Shown here: positions 1 through 8,462 of the stretch, one piece after another
Position numbering within the stretch: the stretch's first letter is position 1
Layout of the letters: the number at the start of each line of letters is the position of its first letter
Assembly: GCF_012927245.1 (NCBI RefSeq)
Contig: NZ_JABBGE010000006.1
Coordinates: forward strand, 440,527-504,526
Direction of reading: 5' to 3'
DNA from: Streptomyces sp. R302
Lineage (GTDB): Bacteria; Actinomycetota; Actinomycetes; Streptomycetales; Streptomycetaceae
DNA length: 64,000 bases
The notes under the pieces: generated by a model
Seen by the model: the letters and a program-made list of their open reading frames with translations, nothing else
Database searches by the model: none
Told to the model about the DNA's origin: nothing
Made by a program: the position numbers and the translations under genes

Positions 1-125
1 TTCGGGTCCGAAGGAATCGCACGGCAGCAACATGCGAGAAGTCACGGCCGTGCACGGGGCCCCAGGATGGCAGCGCCGTCGGAGCTCAGCGGCGACAGCC
101 ATCCTCACGCGACTGAAGGACGCCC

Positions 126-1766
126 ATGCCCAGCGCTGGAGACAGAACCCGTTCGAGCGACACCACCCACCACGGCTTCGAGCATCCGTTCGCCTTCTGG
201 GCCGGTGCGCTCGCCTGCACCCTCGGAGTGCTGCTGCACCTGCCCATGTACGTGAGCGCCCGTCACATGGGCTATCACATGCGGGGAATGGAAGCGGACG
301 CCTCGATGATCGCCGGAATGGTACTGATCGTCCTCGGGCTGCTCGCCGTCCTGTACGGCCTGGTGCCCCGCCGGGGCAAGGAGATCCAGCGCGAATCCGC
401 ACGGATTCGCATCCGCGCGCTCGACGACGCACCACTCCGCGGCCCGCACATCGCGCTGCTGATCGTGATGGCGATCGCCGTGACCATCGATGTCATGAAG
501 CCGACGGCACTCGCTTTCGTCGCGCCCGGAGTCGCCCACGAGTACGGCCTGAAATCACCTATGAACCCCGGTGGAGACATCCCCGTCTCCTGGCTGCCGC
601 TGGCCGGCATCACCGGAACGGTGATCGGATCCCTCATCTGGGGGTGGCTGGGCGACCGCATCGGACGGCGTTCCTCCCTGCTCTTCGCCGGCATGCTCTT
701 CGTCACCACCTCCATCTGCGGCGCGATGCCCGGGTTCACCTGGAACCTGGTGATGTGCGGTCTCATGGGCATCGGGGCCGGCGGCATGCTGCCCATCACC
801 TTCACCCTGCTCGCCGAGACCATCCCGGCCCGGCACCGCGGCTGGCTCATGGTCCTCATCGGCGGCGACATCGCGGGCGCCTACGTCATCACGAGCTGGC
901 TCGCGGCGGAGCTCACCCCGACGTACAGCTGGCGGATCCTCTGGCTGATCGGTCTCCCCACCGGCCTGCTCTTCATCGCCCTGAACAGGTGGATCCCGGA
1001 GTCCCCGCGTTTCCTCCTCGCTTCCGGCCGTCGCCGGGAAGCCGAGCAAGTGATGGCGAAGTACGGCGCGGTCGCGGAGACGGACGACGCCCCGGAGCAG
1101 ACCGTCCGCACCGAGGCCGGACGCGGCAGTTATCGGACGCTGCTCCGCGGCCCGCTTCTCGGCCCCACCCTCGCGATCGGGATCCTCGGCATCGGCGTCG
1201 GCCTGATGACCTTCGGCTTCCAGATGTGGGTACCCACGAACCTCCAGCACCTCGGCTACTCGGAGGTCAACTCGGACTACGTCGTGCGCAACGCCGCCGT
1301 CCTCGGCCTTCCGCTCACCGTCGTCGCCGCATGGATGTACGGGGTCTGGGGAAGCCGGAGGACGCTGGTCACCGTGTGCGCGGTGACGGGGCTCGCGCTC
1401 CTCGGGTTCCTCGTGGCGGGCGACTCCCTCGCGGAGGACCGTCTCCTGCTCTCGCTGCTCCTCGTGGTGCCGTTGACCGGGGCCAGCACGGTCGTCGCCG
1501 TGGTCGCCGGTTATGCCGCCGAGGTCTACCCGACACTGGTCCGCTCGCACGGCACGGGACTCGCGGCGGGCATGACCAAGGTGGGCGGCGTCCTGATCCT
1601 CTCCCTCACCGTGGCGGCCGCGGCCGTTCCCTCCATCGGTCTGACCGCCGTCATCGGCGCGGTGCCGCTGCTTCTGGCGGCGCTCCTCTTCCTGCGCGTC
1701 GGGCCGGAGACGAAGAGCCGGGGCCTGGAGGACATCAGCCAGGAGCTGATGGCGTCCCGGTCGTGA
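126..1766 (+). CDS. MFS transporter, sugar/organic-acid porter branch
   Basis: A 546-residue polytopic membrane protein that probably imports a small organic acid by proton symport. An N-terminal helix pair (about residues 20-90) precedes the usual MFS core. The loop between helices 2 and 3 carries the MFS signature GDRIGRRSS (near residue 175), and PESPRFLL (near 290) follows helix 6, which is typical of sugar/aromatic-acid porters. The ATG has GAAGGA five bases upstream. It is the first gene of a co-directional series whose later members look like aromatic-acid catabolic enzymes, so an aromatic substrate is inferred; the sequence alone does not fix the ligand. The extra N-terminal helices lengthen it beyond a standard 12-helix porter. 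Confidence 0.88.
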   Translation: MPSAGDRTRSSDTTHHGFEHPFAFWAGALACTLGVLLHLPMYVSARHMGYHMRGMEADASMIAGMVLIVLGLLAVLYGLVPRRGKEIQRESARIRIRALDDAPLRGPHIALLIVMAIAVTIDVMKPTALAFVAPGVAHEYGLKSPMNPGGDIPVSWLPLAGITGTVIGSLIWGWLGDRIGRRSSLLFAGMLFVTTSICGAMPGFTWNLVMCGLMGIGAGGMLPITFTLLAETIPARHRGWLMVLIGGDIAGAYVITSWLAAELTPTYSWRILWLIGLPTGLLFIALNRWIPESPRFLLASGRRREAEQVMAKYGAVAETDDAPEQTVRTEAGRGSYRTLLRGPLLGPTLAIGILGIGVGLMTFGFQMWVPTNLQHLGYSEVNSDYVVRNAAVLGLPLTVVAAWMYGVWGSRRTLVTVCAVTGLALLGFLVAGDSLAEDRLLLSLLLVVPLTGASTVVAVVAGYAAEVYPTLVRSHGTGLAAGMTKVGGVLILSLTVAAAAVPSIGLTAVIGAVPLLLAALLFLRVGPETKSRGLEDISQELMASRS

Positions 1767-1806
1767 AGGCCGGCTCAGTGGTGCCCGGCAGACAGGAGGA
1801 ACTCAC

Positions 1807-2868
1807 ATGCTGGTGGCCGTGACGGGCGGGACCGGTTTCGTCGGCGCCCATTCGGTGGCTGCCATCGCGCGACGAGGCGCTCGTGTGCGCCTGCTCGTCC
1901 GCGATCCGGCCAGGGTGGAAGCCGCGTTGGCCCCCCTGGGCGTAGCGACGGACGCCGTGGAGGTGATGCCGGGTGATGTCACCGACGCAGGTGACGTGAC
2001 CAGGTTCGTCGACGGAACCGACGCGGTGCTGCACGCGGCTTCGGTGTACTCGTTCGACAGCAGACGGCACGCCGAGACCCGGCGCACCAACGTCCGCGGC
2101 ACCGAACTGGTCCTCGGTGCCGCGGTGCGTTCCGGAGCGGATCCGATCGTCCACATCTCCACCGTGGGGTCGATGTTCCCCGCCGCCGGGCCCACGATCG
2201 CCGAAGGCTCCCCCGTCGGCAGCCCTCGCGAGACGTACCTGGGGAGCAAAGCCGCCGCAGAGGTCGTCGCCCGGCGCCATCAGGCCGCGGGCTCACCCGT
2301 GGTGATCACCTACCCGCCGGCCCTGCTGGGCCCGCACGACCCACATCTCGGCGACCAGAACGCCCGGCTCCGCGGGGAACTGCGAGGCATGATGCCCCTC
2401 TGGCCGCTCGGCGGCTTCCCGATCGGCGATGTCCGCGACACCGCCGAGCTCCATGCCCGCCTCGTCATGAAGGAGGCGGGCACGGGAAACCGGTTCTTCG
2501 GCCCGAACCGCTACCTGACGACCCGGGACTACGTCCGGGCGGTGCGTACGGGGACGGGCCGTCGGCTTCCCGCCGCCTTCCTGCCGGCCCGCGCCATGCT
2601 GCCGTTCGGCATGCTCGCGAGCCTCGCGCAGCGGGTGTGGCCCTGGCGCATCCCCGCGGAGTACGGCGCCGTGTACACCTGCGCGTACGCGGTGCCGGTC
2701 GACCCGAGCGCACCGACCGGGGACGTCGCCGCCCGGCCCGTCGCCGAGACGATCCGCGACACGATCCGTTGGCTGCACGAGGCGGGACACGTTTCCCGGC
2801 GCCAGGCGGGAACGGCGGCCGATCCCCATGATTCCCGTCACCGCGACCACGAGGACAGAGGCCCATGA
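1807..2868 (+). CDS. NAD-dependent epimerase/dehydratase (extended SDR)
   Basis: A 353-residue extended short-chain dehydrogenase/reductase. The N-terminal Rossmann glycine motif is TGGTGFVGAH (residues 6-15), and the active-site YxxxK is YLGSK after the strand ending HISTVGS. These features match reductases of the dihydroflavonol-4-reductase/cinnamoyl-CoA-reductase/NAD-epimerase superfamily. The substrate is unknown; in this cluster it may reduce or oxidise a phenylpropanoid-type carbonyl. An AGGAGG-like site (caggaggaactcac) precedes the ATG. The stop overlaps the next start (ATGA), so it is translationally coupled to the DinB-fold gene. Confidence 0.85.
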   Translation: MLVAVTGGTGFVGAHSVAAIARRGARVRLLVRDPARVEAALAPLGVATDAVEVMPGDVTDAGDVTRFVDGTDAVLHAASVYSFDSRRHAETRRTNVRGTELVLGAAVRSGADPIVHISTVGSMFPAAGPTIAEGSPVGSPRETYLGSKAAAEVVARRHQAAGSPVVITYPPALLGPHDPHLGDQNARLRGELRGMMPLWPLGGFPIGDVRDTAELHARLVMKEAGTGNRFFGPNRYLTTRDYVRAVRTGTGRRLPAAFLPARAMLPFGMLASLAQRVWPWRIPAEYGAVYTCAYAVPVDPSAPTGDVAARPVAETIRDTIRWLHEAGHVSRRQAGTAADPHDSRHRDHEDRGP

Positions 2869-3560
2869 CCGAATCCCAGCGACCCGACCTCTCGTACGGG
2901 CATGCGTACGGGGGCGTCCGCGATGACATCGTCCGCCTGCTGCGGGATCGTCCGGAAGCCGCCGGACTGCCCGTGCCCGCGTGTCCGGACTGGACCGTGC
3001 GCGACCTCGTCGGCCACCTCCTCCAGGTCTGCCGACGGGTCGTCGCCGAGGACCCCCGCGACCTGCCCGATGTTCCTCCGCCGCCGAAGGCCGTACCGAT
3101 CGACGAACTCCTGGCCCGCTGGACGGACATGGACGAGGCGATGACGGAAACCCTGGCGCGCGCCCCTGGCCTGCGGCCGCGCATCGCGCTCATGGACATC
3201 GTCTCCCATCACTGCGACATCCGCCGTGCGCTGGGGGTGCCGGCGACCGGCGACCAACCCGGCCTCCCCGACTCCCTGGAACTGGTGGCCATGGGATTCG
3301 GCCTGTCGGTGGCGGAGCACAAGCTGCCGGCGCTGCGCATCGCGACGCCCGGCGGCACATGGTCGGTCGGCACCGGCGAGGCGGCGGCCACCGTCCGCGG
3401 CGGGAGCCTGGACGTGTTCCGCTCGCTCACGGGCAGGCGGACGTTCGCACAGGTCAGTGAGCTGTCCTGGAGCGCGCCTCCGGAGACCTGGTGGCCGGCG
3501 TTCGCCTGGGGTCCCTTCGTCCCACCGGAGCATCCGACCGAGTTCGTGGCACGGGTCTGA
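2865..3560 (+). CDS. Maleylpyruvate isomerase family, mycothiol-dependent (DinB-fold) protein
   Basis: A 231-residue protein of the TIGR03083 type. The N-terminal four-helix DinB-like metal-binding domain contains CPDWTVRDLVGHLL, and a metal-ligand segment HHCDIRRALG lies near residue 110. A C-terminal SCP2-like region (ATPGGTWSVGTGEAA onward) is typical. Family members use mycothiol, the actinobacterial thiol, for isomerisation or conjugation, for example of maleylpyruvate in aromatic ring degradation. It overlaps the preceding SDR by four bases. The specific reaction is inferred from family only. Its TGA is followed after 12 bases by the MerR-like remnant in the same reading frame. Confidence 0.8.
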   Translation: MTESQRPDLSYGHAYGGVRDDIVRLLRDRPEAAGLPVPACPDWTVRDLVGHLLQVCRRVVAEDPRDLPDVPPPPKAVPIDELLARWTDMDEAMTETLARAPGLRPRIALMDIVSHHCDIRRALGVPATGDQPGLPDSLELVAMGFGLSVAEHKLPALRIATPGGTWSVGTGEAAATVRGGSLDVFRSLTGRRTFAQVSELSWSAPPETWWPAFAWGPFVPPEHPTEFVARV

Positions 3561-3572
3561 GGGAGAGCGACC

Positions 3573-4209
3573 GTACGCCTGTCCGAACTGAGCCGCCGCA
3601 GTGGGGTCTCCCACGCGTCGATCACGTACTACCTGCGCGAAGGGATGCTGCCGCCGGGCCGCCGGGTCCCGGCGAACCAGGCCCGGTACGACGAGTCGCA
3701 CCTGCACCGGCCGCGCCTGATCCGCGCCCTGATCGGGGTCCGGGGGCTGTCGGTCGGCGACGCCAGGCACGTAATCGCCGTCCTGTCCGCCTCCGGGGCC
3801 GGCGGGGACAGTCGGAACTCCCTGATGTGCGGCCTGCGGCCGGCCGCCAGCGCGAGGTCGGGCCCGGCCGAGCACGGTGACCACCAGGAGGACGGCGCGG
3901 GGGTGAGCGCGTTGATGGCGGAACCGGGCTGGGAGGTCTCGGAGGAGCATCCGGCGAGACGGGGCATAGGCGAGTGCCTGCACACGCTGCACTCGCTCGG
4001 ACTGGACTGCGACTGGTCCTCGCTCGTCCCCTACGCCCGCCTCGCCGAGCAGACCGCCGCCCTGGATCTGCGGCGGGCCAGCACGGAAACGGATCCCGGC
4101 GGAGCGTCCGAGCGCGTGATTCTCCTGACCCTGCTGCTCGAACCGATGCTGCCCGCCTTCGGACGACTCGCCCAGGAAATCCGAATCATCTCTCCGATAC
4201 GGAAACTGA
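3573..4209 (+). pseudogene. Degenerate MerR-family regulator, start codon lost and 3' frameshifted
   Basis: From 3576 the frame reads RLSELSRRSGVSHASITYYL, a near-perfect MerR winged-helix N terminus, and continues through a ligand/dimer region ending FGRLAQE. The codon expected to be the start, seven bases after GGGAGA, is GTA (3573-3575), not GTG; the nearest alternative is CTG at 3579. After LAQE the frame slips: a +1 shift near 4179 restores a typical ending (SESSLRYGN) with TGA at 4207-4209. In the unshifted frame there is no stop, so translation would run directly into the hydratase/lyase at 4323. Sequencing error or a CTG start cannot be excluded. If functional, it would be the cluster's regulator. 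Confidence 0.65.
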
Positions 4210-4322
4210 CGACTCCCCGCCGCACTGCCGACAAAGCAAGATGCGAGAAGTCCACCGTATCCGGATCATGTGATGCTCATGTCCACAGGTCGATCTTTCC
4301 CAGGGAAAAGGAAGGGCACCAC

Positions 4323-5147
4323 GTGATCACGCTGGAAACGGTAAAGCTCGACATCGACGGTCCGACGGCCACCATCTATCTGAATCGGCCGGACAAGAAG
4401 AACGCGATGAACCCCCAGATGCACCGCGACATGAATGCGGCTCTGGACGCCATCGAGGCGGACGGCCAGGTCAAGGCCGTCGTCATCACCGGCAACGGCG
4501 ACAGCTTCAGCTCCGGAATGGACCTGGAGGAGTGCTTCCTGGAGCCGTTCGACGAGCCGCAGCGGTTCTACCGCACCAACCTGGTGGCGCTCAACTGGTT
4601 CAAGCGGCTGAAGGCCTTTCCCGCCGTGACGATCGCCAAGGTGAACGGCTTCGCCTTCGGCGGCGGATTCCTGGTGGCCGGCCTCTGCGATCTGGCGATC
4701 ACGTCGGAGACCGCGCTCTTCGGACTCTCGGAAATCAATTTCGGCATCTTTCCGGCCGGCGGGGCGACATGGGCGGCGACTCACAATCTGCCCCGGAAGC
4801 AGGCGCTCTACTACATCCTCACCGGGGACACCCTCACCGGAAAGCAGGCGGCGGAGTACGGCCTCGTGAACCGGGCGGTGCCGGCGGACCGGCTCGACTC
4901 GGAGACCGACCGCGTCGTCCGCAAGATCATCAACAAGAACCCCGTCACCCTGGAACTGGCGAAGCAGGTGTACGAGCGGACCACCACCATGGATCTGCCG
5001 ACCGCGATCGACTACGACCAGGCGAAGCTGTGGGAGCTCTCGCGGCTCAGCGGCAACGAATGGATCAACGTGGCGCTGAAGCAGTTCGAGAAGCGTGCCT
5101 ACCAGCCGGGCCGCAGCACGTACAGCCGGGCGGAAGTGGAGTCGTGA
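4323..5147 (+). CDS. Enoyl-CoA hydratase/isomerase family, p-hydroxycinnamoyl-CoA hydratase/lyase-like
   Basis: A 274-residue crotonase-fold protein starting at GTG 4323, behind the purine-rich ggaaaaggaagg. It resembles feruloyl/p-coumaroyl-CoA hydratase-lyases more than beta-oxidation hydratases: FSSGMDLEECF, FGGGF, FGLSEINFG with Glu137 at the position of the HCHL catalytic Glu, LYYILTGDTLTG and a C-terminal KQFEKRAYQPG. Known HCHL enzymes hydrate the side chain of a hydroxycinnamoyl-CoA and split off acetyl-CoA, giving an aromatic aldehyde. The second catalytic residue, a Tyr in YLYAK of HCHL, appears to be Gln here (YDQAK), so substrate or chemistry may differ. Its stop overlaps the ligase start (GTGA). 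Confidence 0.82.
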   Translation: MITLETVKLDIDGPTATIYLNRPDKKNAMNPQMHRDMNAALDAIEADGQVKAVVITGNGDSFSSGMDLEECFLEPFDEPQRFYRTNLVALNWFKRLKAFPAVTIAKVNGFAFGGGFLVAGLCDLAITSETALFGLSEINFGIFPAGGATWAATHNLPRKQALYYILTGDTLTGKQAAEYGLVNRAVPADRLDSETDRVVRKIINKNPVTLELAKQVYERTTTMDLPTAIDYDQAKLWELSRLSGNEWINVALKQFEKRAYQPGRSTYSRAEVES

Positions 5148-6694
5148 TCTTCACCGGCCCCCGCCCACGGCTCCCCGTCCCCGACACCCCGTTCACCTCG
5201 TACGTGTTCCGGCAGGCGGAGCGGTACGCCGAGCTGCCGGCGGCCGTCGACCACTCGGGGGCCCGTTCCTACACCTACGGGCAGATGATCTCGGCGGTCC
5301 GCGGCATGGCGGCCGCGCTGCGTGCGCGAGACCTCGGGAAGGGCGACGTGGTGGCGATCCTCGCTCCCAACGTGCCCGAGTACCCGATCGTCTTCCACGC
5401 GGTCGCCGCGGTCGGCGGAACCGTGGTCGTCCTCAACCCCCTCGACACGGTCGACGAGTTGACGACGCTCCTCGACGAGGCCGGTGCCCGGCTGCTGGTG
5501 ACCTCGCCCTCCGCCGTGGCCAAGGCCCACACCCTGATGGCACGGACGAAGGTCACGGAGATCGTCGTGCTCGGGGAGGCGGACGGAGCCACGCCGTTCT
5601 CCGCGCTGGTCGGCCACGCGCCGCCTCTCGCCCCGGACGCCGGGCCGGACATCGAGCCGGCGGCGGACGTCGTGGCACTCCTCCACTCCAGCGGGACCAC
5701 CGGCCATCCCAAGGGAGTGATGCTGACACACCGGAACATGATCGCCAACGTGCTGCAGACCAGCGAGGTCGCCCCCCTGGAGCGGGGCGAGAAGGTGCTG
5801 GCGGTCCCTCCCTTCCACCACGCGTTCGGTCTGATCATGGTGATGAACGCCACCCTCCTCCAAGGGGCGACGCTGGTGACCATGGAGCGCTTCGAGCCCG
5901 AGGCGTATCTGAAGGCGATCCAGGACCACCGCATCACACGCCTCTACGTCGTACCGACCATCGCGGTCCTCCTCGCACGAAGCCCCCTCGTGGACCGGTA
6001 CGACCTGTCGTCGCTGCGCTCGATCGTCTCCGGCGGGGCGGCACTCGACCCCGAGATCGCCCGCGTGTGCCGGGAGCGGCTCGGCTGTGCCATCGGCCAG
6101 GGGTACGGCCTGACCGAGGCCCTGGTGTCGTTCATGCAGCACGACGGCGGTGTCTCAGCCGGTTCCGTGGGCCACAACTCCCCCAATGTGGAGTGCAAGG
6201 TCGTCGATGCCGTCACGGGTGAGGAGCTCGGGCCCGGCCGGCGCGGCGAGGTCCTCGTCCGCGGCCCGCACGTGATGAAGGGGTACCTCCGTGCCCCGGA
6301 GGCCACGGGCCAGGTGCTCGAACCGGACGGCTTCCTGCGTACCGGCGACCTCGGCTACATGGACGAGAACGGTGAGCTGTTCGTCGTCGACCGAATCAAG
6401 GAGCTCATCAAGTACAAGGGCCAGCAGGTGTCCCCGGTCGAGCTCGAAGCGGTGCTGATGACCCACCCGAAGGTCGTGGACGCGGCGGTGATCGGGGTTC
6501 CGGACGACGAGGCCAGCGAGATTCCCAAGGCCTTCGTCGTCGTGACGGAACCCACCCCGCCCAAGGAGATCACGGCCTTCGTCGCCGCGCGCGTCGCGCC
6601 GTACAAGAAGATCCGGCGCGTCGAGTTCGTCGACCGGATACCCCGCACGCCGGTCGGCAAGATCGAGCGCCGTGCCCTGAAGGAGAATTCATGA
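5144..6694 (+). CDS. AMP-dependent acyl-CoA ligase, 4-coumarate-CoA-ligase-like
   Basis: A 516-residue adenylate-forming enzyme that should activate a carboxylic acid through an acyl-AMP to its CoA thioester. All core motifs are present: the P-loop HSSGTTGHPKGVMLTH, GYGLTEA, the hinge region GDLGYMDENGELFVVDRIKELIKYKG, and the C-terminal catalytic lysine in PRTPVGKIERR. The GTG start at 5144 overlaps the upstream stop. A ligase next to a hydratase/lyase is the classic fcs-ech arrangement for ferulate and p-coumarate side-chain shortening, which supports a phenylpropenoic substrate, although neither enzyme proves it. It is coupled to the next SDR by an ATGA overlap. Confidence 0.9.
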   Translation: MIFTGPRPRLPVPDTPFTSYVFRQAERYAELPAAVDHSGARSYTYGQMISAVRGMAAALRARDLGKGDVVAILAPNVPEYPIVFHAVAAVGGTVVVLNPLDTVDELTTLLDEAGARLLVTSPSAVAKAHTLMARTKVTEIVVLGEADGATPFSALVGHAPPLAPDAGPDIEPAADVVALLHSSGTTGHPKGVMLTHRNMIANVLQTSEVAPLERGEKVLAVPPFHHAFGLIMVMNATLLQGATLVTMERFEPEAYLKAIQDHRITRLYVVPTIAVLLARSPLVDRYDLSSLRSIVSGGAALDPEIARVCRERLGCAIGQGYGLTEALVSFMQHDGGVSAGSVGHNSPNVECKVVDAVTGEELGPGRRGEVLVRGPHVMKGYLRAPEATGQVLEPDGFLRTGDLGYMDENGELFVVDRIKELIKYKGQQVSPVELEAVLMTHPKVVDAAVIGVPDDEASEIPKAFVVVTEPTPPKEITAFVAARVAPYKKIRRVEFVDRIPRTPVGKIERRALKENS

Positions 6695-7437
6695 GCGACC
6701 TGTCCGGCAGGACGACGATCGTCGTCGGCGCGAGCCGCGGCCTGGGCCACGGCATCGCCTCCGCCTTCGCCGAGGCCGGCGCCCCCGTCGTCGCCGTGTC
6801 CCGCACCCCGGCGACGTTCCCCCCGCCGACGAACGGTTCCGGCTCCGTCCGGCCGGAGCACGCCGACGCCGGCGACCCGAGGGTGGCGGCCGAGCTCATC
6901 GACCGCTTCGAACCCGACACCGTCGTCCTGGTGGCCGGAGCCGTACCGCACATGCGGCCACTGCAGGAGCAGACGTGGGAGACGTTCTCGGCCGGCTGGG
7001 AGACGGACGTCCGCGTCACCTTCCACTGGCTGCGCGAGGCGCTGCTCACACCGCTGCGGCCGGGCGGCCGGGTCGTCGTCATCAGCAGCGGTGCCGTCCT
7101 GGGCGGCTCGCCCCTGAGCGGCGGATACGCGGGCGCGAAGGCCACCCAGCGTTTCATCACCGGCTACGCGCAGGGCGAGGCGGACCGGGCCGGACTGGAC
7201 CTCACCTTCACCACGGTGCTGCCGAAGTTCGCCCCGCTGACCGGGGTCGGCAGGCCGGCGGTCCGTGCGTACGCCGCCCGCGCCGGGGTGTCCGTGGAGG
7301 ACTTCCTCCGGAAGGCGGGTCCGCTGCTCACCCCCGAGATCGCGGGCGCCGCGCTGGTGGAACTGGTGCGCACCGACGCCACCGCGGTCGCCCCCGCCTA
7401 TCTGCTCGACGGCGCCGGGACGCACAGGCTGCCCTGA
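6691..7437 (+). CDS. SDR family oxidoreductase
   Basis: A 248-residue classical short-chain dehydrogenase/reductase. The cofactor loop is VGASRGLGHGIA, the catalytic Ser lies in VVISSGAVLGG, and the catalytic pair is YAGAK. The length is normal for the family. It overlaps the ligase stop (ATGA), so it is co-translated with the activation/cleavage pair. A role in oxidising or reducing the aldehyde or alcohol produced by the lyase step is plausible but inferred. There is no transmembrane segment or signal peptide; it is cytosolic. Confidence 0.87.
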   Translation: MSDLSGRTTIVVGASRGLGHGIASAFAEAGAPVVAVSRTPATFPPPTNGSGSVRPEHADAGDPRVAAELIDRFEPDTVVLVAGAVPHMRPLQEQTWETFSAGWETDVRVTFHWLREALLTPLRPGGRVVVISSGAVLGGSPLSGGYAGAKATQRFITGYAQGEADRAGLDLTFTTVLPKFAPLTGVGRPAVRAYAARAGVSVEDFLRKAGPLLTPEIAGAALVELVRTDATAVAPAYLLDGAGTHRLP

Positions 7438-7503
7438 CCGCCGGGCCGTGGAGAGAACCCTTCGAGGCAACCGCCCCGCCCCACCGGAAGAGGAGTGAGA
7501 AGA

Positions 7504-8409
7504 GTGAGTACGAGTCCCGTCCCGTCCGACGCCGAACTCGCGGGCTCGCTGACCGGAGACTTCCGCAGCGAGTACGTCACCGTGGACGGCGTCCGCCTCC
7601 ACTACGTCGCAGGCGGCGAGGGAAGGCCGCTGATCCTGCTGCCCGGCTGGCCGCAGACCTGGTGGGAGTACCACAAGGTGATGCCCGCGCTCGCGGCGGC
7701 CGGACGGCACGTCATCGCCCTGGACCTGCCCGGCATGGGCGGCTCCGACAAGCCGGCCACCGGCTACGACAAGAAGACCATGGCCCGGGTCGTGCACGGC
7801 TTCGTCCGCGCGCTCGGCCACGACGAGGTGGACATCGCGGGTCATGACATCGGCGCCCAGGTGGCGTTCAGCTTCGCGGTCAACCATCCGTCGGCCACCC
7901 GCAAGGTCGCACTGCTCGACGTGGTCCACCCGGACCCGTCCATGTACGGGATCCCGATGCTCCCGCCGCCGGACGCGCCCTTCTTCCCGTGGTGGTTCGC
8001 CTTCCACCAGGTCCCCGGCCTGCCCGAACAGCTGCTGGCCGGCCGTACCCGGATCCTCGTCGACTGGATCTTCGACAACTTCCTCCTGGACCGGACCGCC
8101 GTGACGCCGTCGGACCGGGCCGTCTACGCCCACGCCTATGACAGGCCGGGGGCCATCAGCGGCGGCAGCGGCTGGTACCGCACGTTCGGCCAGGACATCG
8201 TCGACCTCGGCACCTACGGCAAGGTGACCGCACCGATGCTCGGGATGGTCTCCAACCTCGGCGACGGCCTCTTCGCCGAGCAGATGAAGGCCACGCTGCC
8301 GGGCCAGGGAACCGACGTGCGCGTCGTGGTGGTGCCGGACGCCGGCCACTACTTCGTCGAGGAAGCGCCGCAGGCCGTCATCGACGAGTTCAACAGGTTC
8401 TTCGACTGA
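7504..8409 (+). CDS. Alpha/beta hydrolase, epoxide hydrolase/dehalogenase type
   Basis: A 301-residue alpha/beta-hydrolase-fold enzyme. The nucleophile elbow is GHDIGAQ, placing Asp rather than Ser at the active site, as in epoxide hydrolases and haloacid/haloalkane dehalogenases. The oxyanion region is LLPGWPQTWWEY and the C-terminal His lies in DAGHYFVEEAP. GTG 7504 was chosen over GTG 7495 because GGAG (7491-7494) sits at proper distance only from the later codon. It probably opens an epoxide or hydrolyses a C-halogen/ester bond of a pathway intermediate; the substrate is unknown. It is separated by 66 bases from the SDR and 53 from the monooxygenase. Confidence 0.85.
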   Translation: MSTSPVPSDAELAGSLTGDFRSEYVTVDGVRLHYVAGGEGRPLILLPGWPQTWWEYHKVMPALAAAGRHVIALDLPGMGGSDKPATGYDKKTMARVVHGFVRALGHDEVDIAGHDIGAQVAFSFAVNHPSATRKVALLDVVHPDPSMYGIPMLPPPDAPFFPWWFAFHQVPGLPEQLLAGRTRILVDWIFDNFLLDRTAVTPSDRAVYAHAYDRPGAISGGSGWYRTFGQDIVDLGTYGKVTAPMLGMVSNLGDGLFAEQMKATLPGQGTDVRVVVVPDAGHYFVEEAPQAVIDEFNRFFD

Positions 8410-8462
8410 TCACCCGCCCGACCCGTCCGACCCGTCCGTCAGAATTCGAGCAGGGAGTAGAG

